The translations under genes were made by a program, and so were the position numbers. Below the pieces are notes generated by a model. The model was not told the DNA's origin. It searched no databases and saw nothing but the letters and a program-made list of their open reading frames with translations. 64,000 bases of DNA from Diploptera punctata (lineage: Eukaryota > Arthropoda > Insecta > Blattodea > Blaberidae), in contig JASPKZ010007551.1 of assembly GCA_030220185.1 (NCBI GenBank), positions 425,001 to 489,000 of the forward strand, given 5' to 3'. Of this stretch, positions 11,061 through 22,773 are shown piece by piece (the first letter of the stretch is position 1; every line of letters starts with the position of its first letter).

Positions 11061-11339
11061 AAACAAGTATGGTAACCACTAGTCCACCAATACCAACTTC
11101 GGAGATATTGGTCGAGTATACCAATACCTTTTATAAAAACGAAGAAATTGTTCATGATGAGTCAGATATGCAGAATAATCCTGCGTACGTCATGCCTTAG
11201 TATATTTGTTGCGTATTCTGAAGGAAATTAAAATAAAATTATGTGTGTGTTTTAATGCTATATCGGCCGTAATATTTTCTTCGGAACCAAACTAGGCATA
11301 TAACAATAAATTTAAAAAAGTAGATAGAATTCGTTAAAC

Positions 11340-11555
11340 AGCAAAGTCGGACCATTAGAAGTAGAAGTTCACACGAAAAGAAAATCTCGAAATAGTTTAG
11401 CGGTCCGTATTTTCTAATTTTAGCAACGAGCCTCATTATATGTTACTGAAACAAAAGGAATAAAGCATTCTTAAAAAATCAGCGAAATTTGACCATTAGA
11501 AGTGGAAGTTTATCTTAAAGCTATAATTTAAAAATCACTCATGCAGTGCCACGTT
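11340..11555 (+). repeat. Helitron-like internal half-units
   Basis: Two GACCATTAGAAGTRGAAGTT blocks, each followed by an AAAATC-rich segment. They are diverged relatives of the units at 8990-9830. Confidence 0.55.
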
Positions 11556-11845
11556 CCTTCTCCTCGCAACATAACTGGAGGCATACGATTTAATTAACAA
11601 AAGAAATAAATATTCCGTAAACCAGAAATTTCACACCATACATTCTACTTACTGAGGATTTCGCTTAGTTTACGCAATTTCTGCGCGACGGACTTTAAAT
11701 ATCACTAATTCAAACGCCAACTCCTACACAACATAGATACATCTGACGATCACGGTCTTCTTTACAACGGATTCCCAGATACAGATACTTTGACTCTGAG
11801 AAGACAATAATAGGTAGGATATATATACATAGGCCTATATATATA

Positions 11846-12232
11846 CGGCCGCGGTGGACTAGTGGTTATGCTCCTTGTCTCTGGTCCCGAGGGTCGCGGG
11901 TTCAAACCCGGCCGGGGTCGATGGATTTTCTTTTAGGATGGAAAAATCCAAGCAGCAAGTCGTGGGCCCCGAGTCTGAAGATTTTCAGGCTCGTAAAAGA
12001 TCCTTAAGCCTGAATGAAAAGGCCTCTAAGCAAAATTTACCGAATTTTCCCGTCCTAGTAGGCCTACTATCTTGGTTTCCTACAGATGTCAGTATGAGGC
12101 GGAACGCTGACCACGGACCACTCAAATGACATCTATACGAAAACAAGTAACTAAATTAGTATGGTTCAAATTCTTCCCTGTAGGCGGAGAGCGCCTAAAT
12201 CTCTGTTGGAAACATGGGCTTACAAGAAGAAG
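11846..12232 (+). repeat. SINE family D, full length
   Basis: tRNA-like head GTGGACTAGTGGTTATGCTC with a strong B box GGGTTCAAACCC, then the same body as 7789-8163 and the 3' end GGGCTTACAAGAAGAAG. It abuts the pogo-like element that starts at 12244. A 84-codon open frame over it is only SINE translation. Confidence 0.9.
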
Positions 12233-12243
12233 ATATATATATA

Positions 12244-13973
12244 GGGGAACAGGGGGCAGAATGGGGTACGTGTATTTTTCTCCCAGTATGTGGCACGATA
12301 TATCGGAATTTTTCAAAAGTATTTCTGTAACGTCTCAGCTGCTTGTACAGATCAGTTTTTTGCCATCGTTGAAGTCTTTGTTACTTTTTTGCTTGTGTGG
12401 TCAGTTGTGAAGAGATTTTTTGCAATATTACACCTTCTCTTCAGTGCATGCAAATACATCTAAGCTTCATTTGAATAATATCTAACAATTACTGTGTTAA
12501 AGATTATTCCATTTTCTTTCTAAAAATGTTTACTGCATTAGGTTTTGTTTCAAAATAATCCGGTCATAACGTCATAAATTATAATTGAGTTCGTGGGGCA
12601 GAATGGGGTGGGGCAAGACAGGGTACTACCCCGACTTGCCCCATACGGTCTTCATATTACTGACTGACTCTTTTCCTCTGTGTAGTTTCAAAATGGTGAG
12701 GAATTATAAAAATAAGACACAGAGAGAAGAGTTGTCCCTTGTGTCTATGCTAGAAGCCGTTAATGGATCAATGGTGTACAAAACGGCAGCTAGTTAATTC
12801 CAAGTGCCTCAAACAGCTCTGGAACGACACGTGAAGAAAAAGAGAGAAAATGAGGATTACACAGAAAGGAAATCGATGGAAAATTTCTCCTGCGTTTTTA
12901 GTGAAGAGCAGGAAACCGAACTTGAATACCTAAAAAAATGGAAGCCCAACTCTTCGGCCTCAGTGTAAATGAATTTCGAGGACTTGCCTTCCAACTGGCG
13001 GAACGGGTAGTGCTTACGTACGTGCCTCAACAATGGCTACAGCCGTCAATGATTTTCGAAAAAAACTGGGATATGGCCAGTTAATGTGAATGTTTTTGAT
13101 GATGCAGATTTCTTGCCTTCTTCAACAACAGACATTCAGATTGCTTCTGATAATAATAGCAAGGCAACACTTCCAAACCTCAGGAACATCTGACGTCAGA
13201 AACATTTTCCTTCCCTGAAAATCTTGAGTCGCCAAACCACAGTCATTTTCAAAGTGCCAGCCAAGAAAATATCACACCCATTCCAAAAGGGTCTCAAAAG
13301 AACAAGCGAGTTTTAAAAAATCGAGGCGAAAGTGCAATTTTGACATCATCAACATAGAGAAGTGCACTGCAACATTCTGAAAAGGATAAATTAGAAAAGA
13401 GGCCTGTAAAAAGACGATTTGCTTTACCAGAAAGTGACTCGAAACCAGGACCATCCAAAGTTAAGGCAGTCAGGTTAAACCTACCTCGTTCGAAAAATCA
13501 TTCTGGCTCTGCCAAAAATGACGTTGAGGAAGATGATTGTCTCTACTGTCATGACTCTGCAGAAGAAGGCTGGATTAGATGTCCTTTTTGTCTTCAGTGG
13601 GCTCACAACTCTTGTGCTGGAGTCGATAGTGATGATGATGATGCCACTCATGTTTGTGTATTTTGTGAAAAATGAATCATTGTGCTATAGTTTATAAGTT
13701 TACTGATAAATATTATTAATTAGTAATGCAAAATACAAATAAAACATTAGTACCCCATTCTGCCCCATCCATGGGGCACAACGGGGCAAATGTTTTGCTC
13801 TAGTTTTATTGGATGTATATCCCCGAATTTTTTATTAATTGTAATGTGATTATGTTTTTCTGTTTATTAAATACCAATGAACATATCCATATCAGAGAAC
13901 AAAATTTTACTTATTTATAATGTAAAATACATTGGATCAAACATTAGATACCCCATCCTGCCCCACGTTCCCC
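12244..13973 (+). mobile_element. pogo-like DNA transposon, internally deleted
   Basis: Ends are inverted: GGGGAACAGGGGGCAGAATG on the left, and on the right the complement of GGGGAACGTGGGGCAGGATG. Both sit in (TA)n, so the usual TA target duplication is satisfied but cannot be proven. Subterminal GGGGCAGAATGGGG copies lie at about 12597 and, inverted, at about 13750. Internal coding is described separately. Confidence 0.8.
12693..13675 (+). pseudogene. pogo-like transposase: HTH and C-terminal zinc finger, DDE core missing
   Basis: Starts MVRNYKNKTQREELSL and keeps a psq/CENP-B-type helix-turn-helix ending KTAAS then FQVPQTALERHVKKK. Next comes FSEEQETEL and MEAQLFGLSVNEFRGLAFQL. It then jumps to the usual C-terminal tail (VFDDADFLPSS, EKRPVKRR) and a PHD-like finger, CLYCHDSAEEGWIRCPFCLQ then WAHNSCAG and CVFCEK. 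The roughly 200-residue DDE nuclease domain is absent, and there are stops and frameshifts in what remains. Such a product could bind ends but not cut. A TGTAG/TTTC just before the ATG could be a splice acceptor. It is a dead derivative of a DD-E pogo/Tigger-class transposon. Confidence 0.7.
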
Positions 13974-14004
<31 letters not shown>

Positions 14005-14049
14005 TTCGCTTCATCCATTCATTCAATGTAAGTTTGTTTCCACCTTCAA

Positions 14050-14185
14050 TAATGTTACATTCTTCTTCTTCTTCCTTTTATGTGATAGATCTAGCGGTCT
14101 GTTATGGTCTCAATCCAACGTTTGAAAGGGTCTGCCCAATGATCTATTGCCTGTTGACTGGTAATTTAAGTCTCATAATGTTACA
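14050..14185 (-). pseudogene. LINE C-terminal scrap with (GAA)n tail
   Basis: Minus-strand frames give DHWADPFKRWIETITDR and a GRRRR end, then (GAA)n. This matches the GRP.KRW endings of the other LINEs here, with frameshifts. Confidence 0.5.
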
Positions 14186-14559
14186 TGCTGGATTAAAGTC
14201 GCCATTATCTATTTTTTAAAAGTAGTTTTCTGTAAGAATGATATTCATCATGTGAGCATTTAAAAATATTTTTAAAAAATTAAATGTGACAGTATGTTTT
14301 AGTTCTCAAATAACACACGACTTTTGTACGACGCACAAAAATAAAAGTAGGCTCAAATGATAATAATTTGAACATATATCTGGAAGTTCCCGAGATCAAA
14401 GTGACTTGTTTTGCTTCCTGATTTTTCTCAGTCATCGAAGTATGCCTAAATGGTGGGTTGATTGTTATTACTAAGATATATTTCACAATTAATTAACAAT
14501 TCATATAACTTATAATATTCCATTCCCGCAGTTCAATCTCTCAACTTATGGGTACTTTC

Positions 14560-14915
14560 TACGTGCCACACGCCACACGGGCCTTACAGACCTGTCGGGA
14601 GATGGATTTTTAACTATGGATTACACACACCTTTTTGACCACACAAAGACATGGAGGGCTTCCCCGAATGAGTGATCAGCTCAATGCCAAGCCTCCTCCG
14701 AGACAACACAAAATTAAGACTAAACACACCATTCATACTAAACATGGCGAATATAATTATGATGGGCTTATGATGTTCGGGGACCGTTTGGGCCTTAAAG
14801 TTTCCTGAATTTGTCTTAAAGGTGAAGAAAAACCCCGATAAAAACCTCACCCAGAAAAACTGCCCCCACCGGGAATCGAACCCGGGCCCGCTACCTCGAG
14901 ACCACAGCGGTGGAC
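14560..14915 (-). repeat. SINE family A head/body with alternative 3' module (A2)
   Basis: Minus strand starts GTCCACCGCTGTGGTCTCGA with B box GGTTCGATTCCC and the family A body. The 3' part is different: it encodes ACTCATTCGGGGAAGCCC, CTCCATGTCTTTGTG and a CCCGACAGGTCTG end. It matches 55618-56005. Confidence 0.85.
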
Positions 14916-14948
14916 GATATATACAACAGGCAAACATGGTAACCAGTG

Positions 14949-15004
14949 TTCTATCAGGCATATATTACTATAGGCCTTCTATCAGGCATATATTACTATA
15001 GGCC
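14949..15004. repeat. Perfect 28-bp tandem duplication
   Basis: Two identical units, 14949-14976 and 14977-15004, each running TTCTATCAGGCATATATTAC then TATAGGCC. Confidence 0.95.
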
Positions 15005-15234
15005 TTAAGTAAATTATGACACGTTATTCCATCACTGTTATTTTGAATTGTTCAATATTTAACACAATATTAAAATAAGCAATTTGTTTTTTAGCGGTTC
15101 TCTCTTAAATGTACTCCTTGTCAGTTACTATTAAAATCAGAACAGATAACAATGTTGACATTCAATTATATCACAAGCTTACTTTAGATTACTTAACAAG
15201 AATACATATTGGATTTGAGGAAAATAACTGATAA

Positions 15235-15990
15235 ATTATAGGTTTATTTTTAATGTAGATATAATAATTATATTCTATCATCTTTTGCAGATGACCAGAT
15301 TTTAATAGCAAAATCAAAAGACGAATTACATTTAATGCTATATAAACTAAAAGAAACATAAAAAATATATAGTATGGAAATAACATCAGAAAAATAAAAA
15401 AAAATGGCTGTCAAATGGCGTTCAACCAGTACGGACAAAGATAATGTTAAAAAAATAAACCAATAGAATAAGTGACAAAACACAACTTCCTAGGTTGCGA
15501 AATATCATACACAACGGAAACAGATATAAATAACAAACTAAATAATTTTAATTATATAATAGGAACACTAAAAAGAACTTAGAAAAATAAAGCCAGAAAA
15601 ATTCTATAATGAAATTATACAAGTCAATGGCAGTTCCTATGATTACTTACGCATCCGAAACGTGGACAGTGACAACACAACAATCTAACCAGAATCCAAG
15701 CTGGTGATGTGAAATTCCTCAGACCAATAGCAAGATATCAAACAGACAAAAATACAACACAGAAATAAGACAGCAACTAAAAGTATAGAGGTTAAACACA
15801 ACAATAGTGAAATACAAAACAAACTGGAAAGAACACTTAGTAAGGATGGCTCAGAATAGGTTACCAAAAGCAGCATACACCGAGAGGAAGAAGAAGTTTG
15901 GGAGACCAAAGAAAATACGGAAAGAGCAGCAATTTGAAGCCGGAACAGGCTAACAAAAAGCCTAAACCTTGACGAAGAAGAGTAAGATTT
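15235..15990 (+). pseudogene. LINE fragment (family N), RT palm to C-terminus
   Basis: Reads FADDQILIAKSKDELHLML (the RT motif with FADD), then YKSMAVPMITYASETWTV, TNWKEHLVRMAQNRLPKA and FGRPKK. The frame is broken by many stops and shifts. It ends near a GAAGAAGAG tail. The same family recurs at 7060-7430. Confidence 0.75.
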
Positions 15991-15994
15991 TACC

Positions 15995-16112
15995 ATAAGT
16001 AATGCCACGAGTGATTCTAAATTATCGATAAATTCAGGACTCGCGAAGTGAGGAGTAAATTTATCTAGATAATTTCAGGACTCGCGAAGTGAGGAGTGAA
16101 TTTATCTAGACT
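15995..16112. repeat. Direct pair of GACTCGCGAAGTGAGGAGT blocks
   Basis: Two copies of the TTCAGGACTCGCGAAGTGAG block with GGAGTRAATTTATCTAGA lie here. A related, inverted copy with TAATGCCACGAGTGATT occurs between the inverted elements at about 16715-16790. Confidence 0.8.
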
Positions 16113-16676
16113 ATTTAACTCATGCCCCAAATGGGAGTCAATGACCAATCACGTTTCAATGATTTCTGTATTACAACCAATCAGAGACGTGTTTCACGAA
16201 ATAATTATCAACGTTAGGATTATCATATATTAAGCAAAGCTCCTCCTTTTTAATATTCTGAACAGGTCTGACCGTTATTTTGCAGTGACTGAGCCTATAA
16301 CAAATACGGCTACCAGATTGTATATAATAGTGCTTACATGTCAACATTTGTAGCAATTGATTATACCACCAAAAAAAGAAACCACTGTTTGCACTTTCTT
16401 AAATGTATACGACATCAAAAATGAATTAATATACAGATTGATGTGTTTCATTTTTTCTCCACTAGAGAGCATTCTTACAATATTGCGTTCCTTTGGCAAT
16501 AAATAGTATGATCTGGTTGCAGTGATAAACAAAAGAAGCAGTAGAAGCGTAGGCTACCTATCGTTTCTCATTAGTTTTCAAACATCACCGTTTACTTTAA
16601 ATATAAAAATATTTTTAAATAACTGTAGTTAAATAATGATTTGTGAGTAAACAGCTTTATTTTATTCGTTAAATAG
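16112..16676 (+). mobile_element. ~565-bp element bounded by GACTATTTAAC, copy 1
   Basis: Begins GACTATTTAACTCATGCCCC and ends GTTAAATAGTC, giving an 11-bp terminal inverted repeat. A diverged inverted copy lies at about 16815-17411. No intact protein is seen; the open frames inside are short. Likely a MITE. Confidence 0.65.
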
Positions 16677-16814
16677 TCCTAACAAATGCCACTCTTGATT
16701 TCCAAATTCTCTAGATAAATTCACTCCTCACTTCGTGAGTCGTGAATTTATCGATAATTTGGAAATCACTCGTGGCATTACTTATGATAATTTCGAAATC
16801 AAGAGTGGCATTTG

Positions 16815-17411
16815 TTAGCTATTTTAAAATATTTATATATTTAATGACGGCGATGTTTGAAAACAAATGAGAAACGTTTGTTATGTTTCACTTGTTCACA
16901 TTGCCAAAGGATCGCAATATTGTAAGAATGTACCCTAGTGGAGAAAAAAATGAAACACATTAAACTGCAAATTAATTAATTTCTAATGTCCTATGATGTA
17001 AATATGTCAATTATATTTTTCTGGAACGTTATTACCTGGAAAATAATATGTTTAAGAAGTTTTTCTTTTGTGGTATAATCAATTGCTACAAATGTTTTAT
17101 ATTATACTCCGCAAGCACTGTCTGGTTACATTCGCGCACTATACATACAATCTGGTAGCCACATGCATTCTAGAATTCTTACATCTTAATATATAAATTG
17201 TTATATTCAACGTATTTCTTAGAGAGTCAGACACTGCAAAATAATGGTCTGACCTATTCAGAATGTTAAAAAGGAGGGGCTTGATTTTAAAGTGATAAAA
17301 TTAAATTGATAAAATCGAGGTGAAAAACGACTGTGATTGGTTGTACATCAAAATTCATTGAAATGTAATTGTCACTGACTCCCATTTGGGGCATGAGTTA
17401 AATAGTCATGA
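16815..17411 (-). mobile_element. ~590-bp inverted partner, copy 2
   Basis: Reverse-complement counterpart of copy 1. Shared blocks include GGCATGAGTTAAATAGTC at the outer end, GGAGAAAAAAATGAAACACA, CAATTGCTACAAATG and GGTCTGACC. The inner end is mutated (GCTATTTTAAA). Confidence 0.7.
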
Positions 17412-17439
17412 TTAACATATTGGGTTTAGGTAATTTTCT

Positions 17440-17742
17440 GGACGCCATAGTGTAGTGGTTAAGGCACTGCGCTACAAGTCGGAAGGTCGAGGGTTCAAGT
17501 CCCGGTGGGGTCAGGATTTTTAAACTGACCAGAACCTTCTGGCGGCACTAAGGTCCTGGTGTCGACTCAGCCTCTAATGGAAATGAGTACCAGACGCTTG
17601 TTCTGGGAGTAAAGGCGGCCGTCACGCAGGGTTGAGAACCCGGCAGACATCAAGTGCCGATTGTCTAGAAAAAGTGGGAGCCTTAACCTCCTACTACCCC
17701 AAGGGCCCCCCGAGGACTGTAGTGAGATTACTTTACTTTACT
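17440..17742 (+). repeat. SINE family E, full length
   Basis: tRNA-like head GCCATAGTGTAGTGGTTAAG with B box GGTTCAAGTCC. The body includes GGCGGCACTAAGG, TGAGTACCAGACGCTTGTTC and GGCGGCCGTCACGCAGGG, with the 3' tail TTACTTTACTTTACT. It aligns fully with 48246-48549. Confidence 0.9.
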
Positions 17743-17879
17743 GTTCCTAAGTCTTAAGATGCCACTGACAAGCCCATCGTTGTTTTGTTCTTCCTCTGCT
17801 TCTGAACCCTTGGTACAATACAGTTTGGTAATCACATTGGGTCCATTCGCTGTAAATAATCCTGTCAATAATTAATGTC

Positions 17880-20800
17880 TTCTATAATTTTCTGCTCATA
17901 TAGATGAGATCAGAACTATTTTCTTCTCTTTAAATATTCATGCTCTTCTCATATCCGAAACGTGGCTAAATCCCACCATTACCTCTTCTTTAATTGACAT
18001 GGATGGTTATACTTTTCTTAGACACGATCGTGTTTACAGTCGCGGGGGCGGTATTGGAGCCTTCGTTAGAACAGACCTTACTCCTAAAATTGTGTATCTA
18101 TCTAATAACGAACCATCTGCCGAAATTATGTTCATAGAAATATTTGTCAGTTTCAAAAAATGTCTTCTCTGTGTAGTATACCAACCTCCTAAAATAAAAG
18201 CCATCGCTGAAATTGAGTCCACTTTACAAAACGCGCGAATACAATATGAACACGTTATCGTTATGGGCGACTTTAATATAAATATGCTAGACACTGATAA
18301 CAGACATACACAACAACTGATGGCTACGTTCCAGGCTTGTGATATGACACTCCTACCCCTACGACCTACACATCACACTCATCACTCTGAGACGTTACTT
18401 GACTTAATTGCAACTAATAATCCAGACAGAGTACTTACTCACGGGCAACTGCCAGCCCCGGGAATATCAGCACATGATATTATATTCTTAGCATATTCAC
18501 TGCAGTGCCCTAAACCGACTCGAAAGACTATTACGTATAGAGACTTAAAACATATAGACAATGCAACCCTAATTGAAGAAGCTATGCAGATGCCGTGGCA
18601 TTCAATATGGACGCTGCATTCTGTAGATGAAAAAGTTGAGACACTAAATGACTTTATACTACAATTATACAACAGACATGCCCCACCAAAAACTAAACTC
18701 GTGAAACGACGCCCTGCACCCTGGATGACTCTTTCAATTCGTAACTTGATGACTGATAGAGACGCAGCACATAAGAAATATAGACTCAACAAAACAGACA
18801 CAAGTCTCACTCAATATAAACAGTTACGTAACAAGACAAATCAAGCTATAAGAAACGCCAAACTTAGACATTTATACAACCTAACAAATACCAATACTTC
18901 AGAAATCTGGAAAAACTTGAATAGAATGGGAATTGGGACAAAAGACACACAGGTAGACAAATTACCTGTTTCCCTGGACACACTCAATAATCACTTCACA
19001 GGTATAACTACTACTCCAAAGGATAAAGAACAAACAATAAATGAATTATCACTGACAAATCAACCCGACAGAGAACATTTCCACTTCTCATATGTTACAG
19101 ACTACGACGTAAAGAAAGCCATCATGCGAATAAAAACCAAAGCAGAAGGAACTGACCGTATAAATATTACTTTACTGAATAAAATAATCGAAGCTATACT
19201 ACCTACTATAACTCATATTTTTAACTCCTCACTACAAACTTCTACATATCCCTCATTGTGGAAACAAGCCCTCGTACGTCCACTGCCTAAAGTTAAAACG
19301 CCCTCAACCCCGAACGACTTTCGACCCATTAGCATTTTACCTACTCTTTCAAAAGCTCTGGAACGATTAGTCCATAAACAACTGACTGAATACCTAAATG
19401 ATTACAACCTTCTAGATCAATTTCAGTCAGGCTTCAGGACAGGACACAATACAAATACTGCTCTACTAAATATTTGCGAAGACATACGCGAAGCTGCTGA
19501 TAATCGAAAACTTACCGTTCTTACATTACTGGACTTTAGTAAAGCATTCGACACGGTAGACTTGGACTTATTGTTGCATAAACTTAAAAACCTCTTACTC
19601 TCTGATAGTGCCACGAAATGGTTCAATTCCTACCTTCATGAGCGCCAGCAATCTGTTATAGGAAATCATACATTATGTTCTTCTTGGTCCTTCCGTAAAG
19701 CTGGGGTTCCACAGGGTTCGGTACTTGGACCTTTGCTTTTTTCAATCTACATAAATGACATATCTAACTCCCTAAAGCATTGCAAACATAATTTATTTGC
19801 AGACGACATGCAAATCTACATCCACACAGACAAATATTCACTAAATGACGCTGTTGCCAAAATTAACGAGGATCTTGACTCACTAATGACTTGGACAGTT
19901 AAATATGGACTGCAATTAAATCCTACAAAGTCACAATCAATCATTATGGGTCATCAGAGACTATTATCTACAATTAACCTAAACACAGTTTCGCATGTGT
20001 CACTAAACGGAGTTCAAATCCCTTATAGTGAGACAGTAAAAATTCTAGGAGTATTTATTGACAAAAACTTAAATTGGAATACACAAATAAACCATACATG
20101 CAAAACAGTCTTCTCAATAATACATTCATTAAATCGTGTACGAAATTGTTTGCCATTCGCCCTTAGGAAAATGTTAGTAGAAACACTTGCAATGCCCCAT
20201 TTTGATTATTGTGACACTCTTTTTACAGACTTAAATATTATTTCCACTCAAAGACTTCAACGTGTTCATAATTCTTGCGCACGTTTATTTGTGGTATTCG
20301 CAAATTTGACCATGTTACACCGTCCCTGGAACAATTATCGTGGTTTCGTCTAAGAGATCGTAGAACTGTCCATTCCCTATCCCTTCTCTATAAAATACTT
20401 CACACATCATCGCCTAATTATTTATCACGCCGCTTCATCAGACTATCCGACACACATAATCTTGACACTCGATCCCATCAGCACATTGTCCTTTATATCC
20501 CGCCTCATCACACTGTATATTATTCATTATCTTTTACGGTGTCACTTACCAAAACATGGAATTCCCTTCCACCCTATGTCAGAGACTGTCAAACTATAAC
20601 ATCCTTCAAAAACAAACTAAAGGATTATTTAATAACAAACTGACTTATACACCTCACTGATAGTATTCTTTTAGCAATATTAATATATTTAATTATTTAT
20701 GTAAATAATATTAAGAATAACAAATATTTTTATTTGTTTTGTTTTAAATATTGTATAATCGTAAAATTAGTTTTCTATATCTCATTATTTTCCTGTTTTT

Positions 20801-21079
20801 TATATACACTAGACAGGGACAATTTAATATGTCTTGCTTGTATACATTTTATTATTAGTTTTAGTCTTAATTTTAACTAATATTAACTGGTTGTATTATA
20901 GATCGTAATATGTATATTAGATATTATCTTTTGATCAAATTTTTACTTAGTGTTTAATATTAGAGTTAATTAAGATTGTTATATTCTTATGTAATATATG
21001 TTTGTCCTGGTGAGTGGAAGAGAAGGCCACATGGCCTTAACTCCACCAGGCTAAATAAATAAATAAATAAATAAATAAA
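17880..21079 (+). mobile_element. CR1/Jockey-type LINE, 5'-truncated, nearly intact
   Basis: Contains the ORF2-like gene at 17888-20643, a ~400-bp 3' UTR with the palindromic AGGCCACATGGCCT, and a tail of AAAT repeats from about 21052. It is truncated inside the endonuclease domain. The 3' end ACTCCACCAGGCTAAATAAA recurs in diverged form at 32452 (minus) and 62975. Confidence 0.85.
17888..20643 (+). pseudogene. LINE endonuclease/reverse transcriptase, single frameshift
   Basis: The C-terminal half of an APE-type endonuclease is present: ISETWLN, RGGGIGAFV, MGDFNIN, LLDLIAT and SAHDII. The reverse transcriptase follows with FRPISILPTLSKALERLV, QFQSGFRTGHNTNTALL, LTLLDFSKAFDTVD, GVPQGSVLGPLLFSIYINDI, LFADDMQIY and GLQLNPTKS. 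The frame is open from 17888 (ATG at 17999) to 20353. After NSCAR at about 20283 one missing base moves the reading to the overlapping frame (ICGIRKFDHVTPSLEQL, ending WNSLPPYVRDCQT and FKNKLKDYLITN). No other stop is seen over about 2.7 kb, so the copy is young. The protein would nick and copy at target DNA (target-primed reverse transcription), but this copy lacks the endonuclease N-terminus. Confidence 0.88.
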
Positions 21080-21110
21080 ATAAAAAAATTTTCGCGACTC
21101 TTAATGTTGC

Positions 21111-21181
<71 letters not shown>
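21111..21181. repeat. (TA)n(TG)n microsatellite
   Basis: About 16 TA repeats pass directly into about 17 TG repeats. Confidence 0.97.
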
Positions 21182-21183
<2 letters not shown>

Positions 21184-21321
21184 GTAAAACTTGTTCAAAG
21201 CGGAATCGCATGGGACCAATTATTTTTCCACATTAGACAACATTCTGCATTATAAAATACGAAAAAAATTAACCAATCTTATATTATAGAGTACCGTGTA
21301 TGTCTTTTTATGTACCTTGAA

Positions 21322-21645
21322 TCAATTGTAGTTCCGATGTTGCTGTAAAGTGAAGTATAGTACGTACGAGCGAGGAACGCGCGATAAAAACAGTCCCATT
21401 TCGTCAGCGTCAAAAAGTCTCTTAGGCGCGTATCCTGAAATTAAAGTGTGCAGTTTTGGTTTCCACTCACTAACTATAGGCCTACTTTCGTCCACATTCT
21501 TTGATTCCCTGCAAGTTCCATTCCACACTACATTGTGTCGTCTTTTAAAACTGTACACAACCAACCTGAAGATGCCATGAAATCGTTATTCCTAGGGATA
21601 TAGCAACAGCTACAGCTTCATTTGACCATTTCCTTGCATCCATTT
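21322..21645 (-). pseudogene. Tigger/jerky-type transposase fragment
   Basis: Reads FMASSGWL in one frame, then YSFKRRHNVVWNGTCRESKN, VSEWKPKLHTLISGYAPKR and LFDADEMGLF. This is the boundary between the CENP-B-type helix-turn-helix and the DDE domain, including the first catalytic Asp (DADEMGLF, normally NADETGLF). The rest of the DDE domain is gone. At least one frameshift is present. Confidence 0.7.
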
Positions 21646-21652
21646 ATTTATT

Positions 21653-22450
21653 CTTTCTTCTTCTTCTTCTTCCGAATGCAGTATTGGGTGATGATGCCCG
21701 TTCTGCGACTACAAAAACTGATCTTTCCATCGGTTGAAGGGTCTTCCGAGGTCTCTTTTGCCTTTAGGGTTGAGGTGGTAAATCATCTTTGGTAAACGGG
21801 AATTTGACATTCTCGGGACGCGTTGGAACCATTTAATCTGATAATTTTGTATATGTTCAACCATTTCCCTACTATTCCACTGCATCCTTATCTCATCACT
21901 TTTCATTCTATCCCTTAATGTTACTCCAGTTAGTGATCGGAGGAATCTCATTTGTGAACCATTAATGCGGGATTTATCTTTTGCTCGAAGTGTCCAGCAT
22001 TCACTTCCGTATAGTAGAGCAGGTTTGGCTATGGCATTATGAAATCTCAATTGGATTTCTTTTCTCATTTGTTTTCCAAAATTTCTCCTAATTATACCAT
22101 TTAATCAGTTATATTTTTCTAAATTTGTTTCCACATCTTATTGATTATGAAACTGTGATATATTATTAGCTAATTAATTAAAGTGTGTTACTTGTTCTAT
22201 TGGTTTATTATTTATTATTATTTTTACTCTCGAAAGTCCCTTTCCAGTGATTGCCATGGATTTGGTTTTATTTTCAGATATTTTCATGTTGTATTTTTCC
22301 AGGGTATTCTGCAATTTAAACACTGATCTCTGCAAATCATCTTCATTCTCCGCTAGAAGTACTTGATCATCTGCGAAGATTATTGTTTGTATTTGATTTC
22401 ATGTTTTAAAATCTCATAAACTTGGGGTTTTCCATATTTAAATTTAGTCA
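21653..22450 (-). pseudogene. LINE fragment (family K), RT to C-terminus
   Basis: An intact 119-codon stretch (22068-21709) reads MRKEIQLRFHNAIAKPALLY, then GSECWTLRAKDKSRI, MRFLRSLTGVT and GRPFNRWKDQFL. Upstream, broken frames give FADDQVLLAENEDDLQRSV and NTLEKYNMKISENKTKSMA. A (GAA)n tail lies at 21653-21673. It is RTE-like, close to families I, M and N. Confidence 0.75.
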
Positions 22451-22773
22451 TTATTTCGCGTACTAGAGCTTCTTTTTATTTATCTTCAATCACTTCTTTT
22501 TTTTTCGTTTAAAATGGCAATGGTGCATACGATTTAGCCATTTTTATTCCGTAAATTCAGAACACTACCTGTGAAAGATACGTACACAATCGGTCTCAGA
22601 TCTTAAACTAATTTAAGATTTTACAGTGCACTGGTTATTTGTAAGACAGATGTCACACGCCAAATATTTGTTAAATGAATCTGTACTTCGCAAAATGGGT
22701 GTGCAGTGAGGCCGAAAGTAAATTCCAGATACATTCAGGTAGAAACTCTACTTCACCCTGCGGTAGGAATCAT
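22451..22773. other. No gene recognised
   Basis: Sequence between two LINE fragments, presumably part of the split Tigger-like element. No motif was identified. Confidence 0.3.

Noticed and set aside
11875..12129. 84-codon frame and neighbours at 12122-12410
   Set aside because: They are translations of SINE D and of the pogo-like terminal repeat.
17460..17520. Possible tRNA genes (A and B boxes at the heads of SINE A, B, C, D, E, K)
   Set aside because: No complete cloverleaf with matching acceptor stem was seen, and each is followed by a conserved SINE body present in several copies.
18439..18810. 123-codon minus-strand frame
   Set aside because: Shadow of the LINE endonuclease/RT gene on the plus strand.
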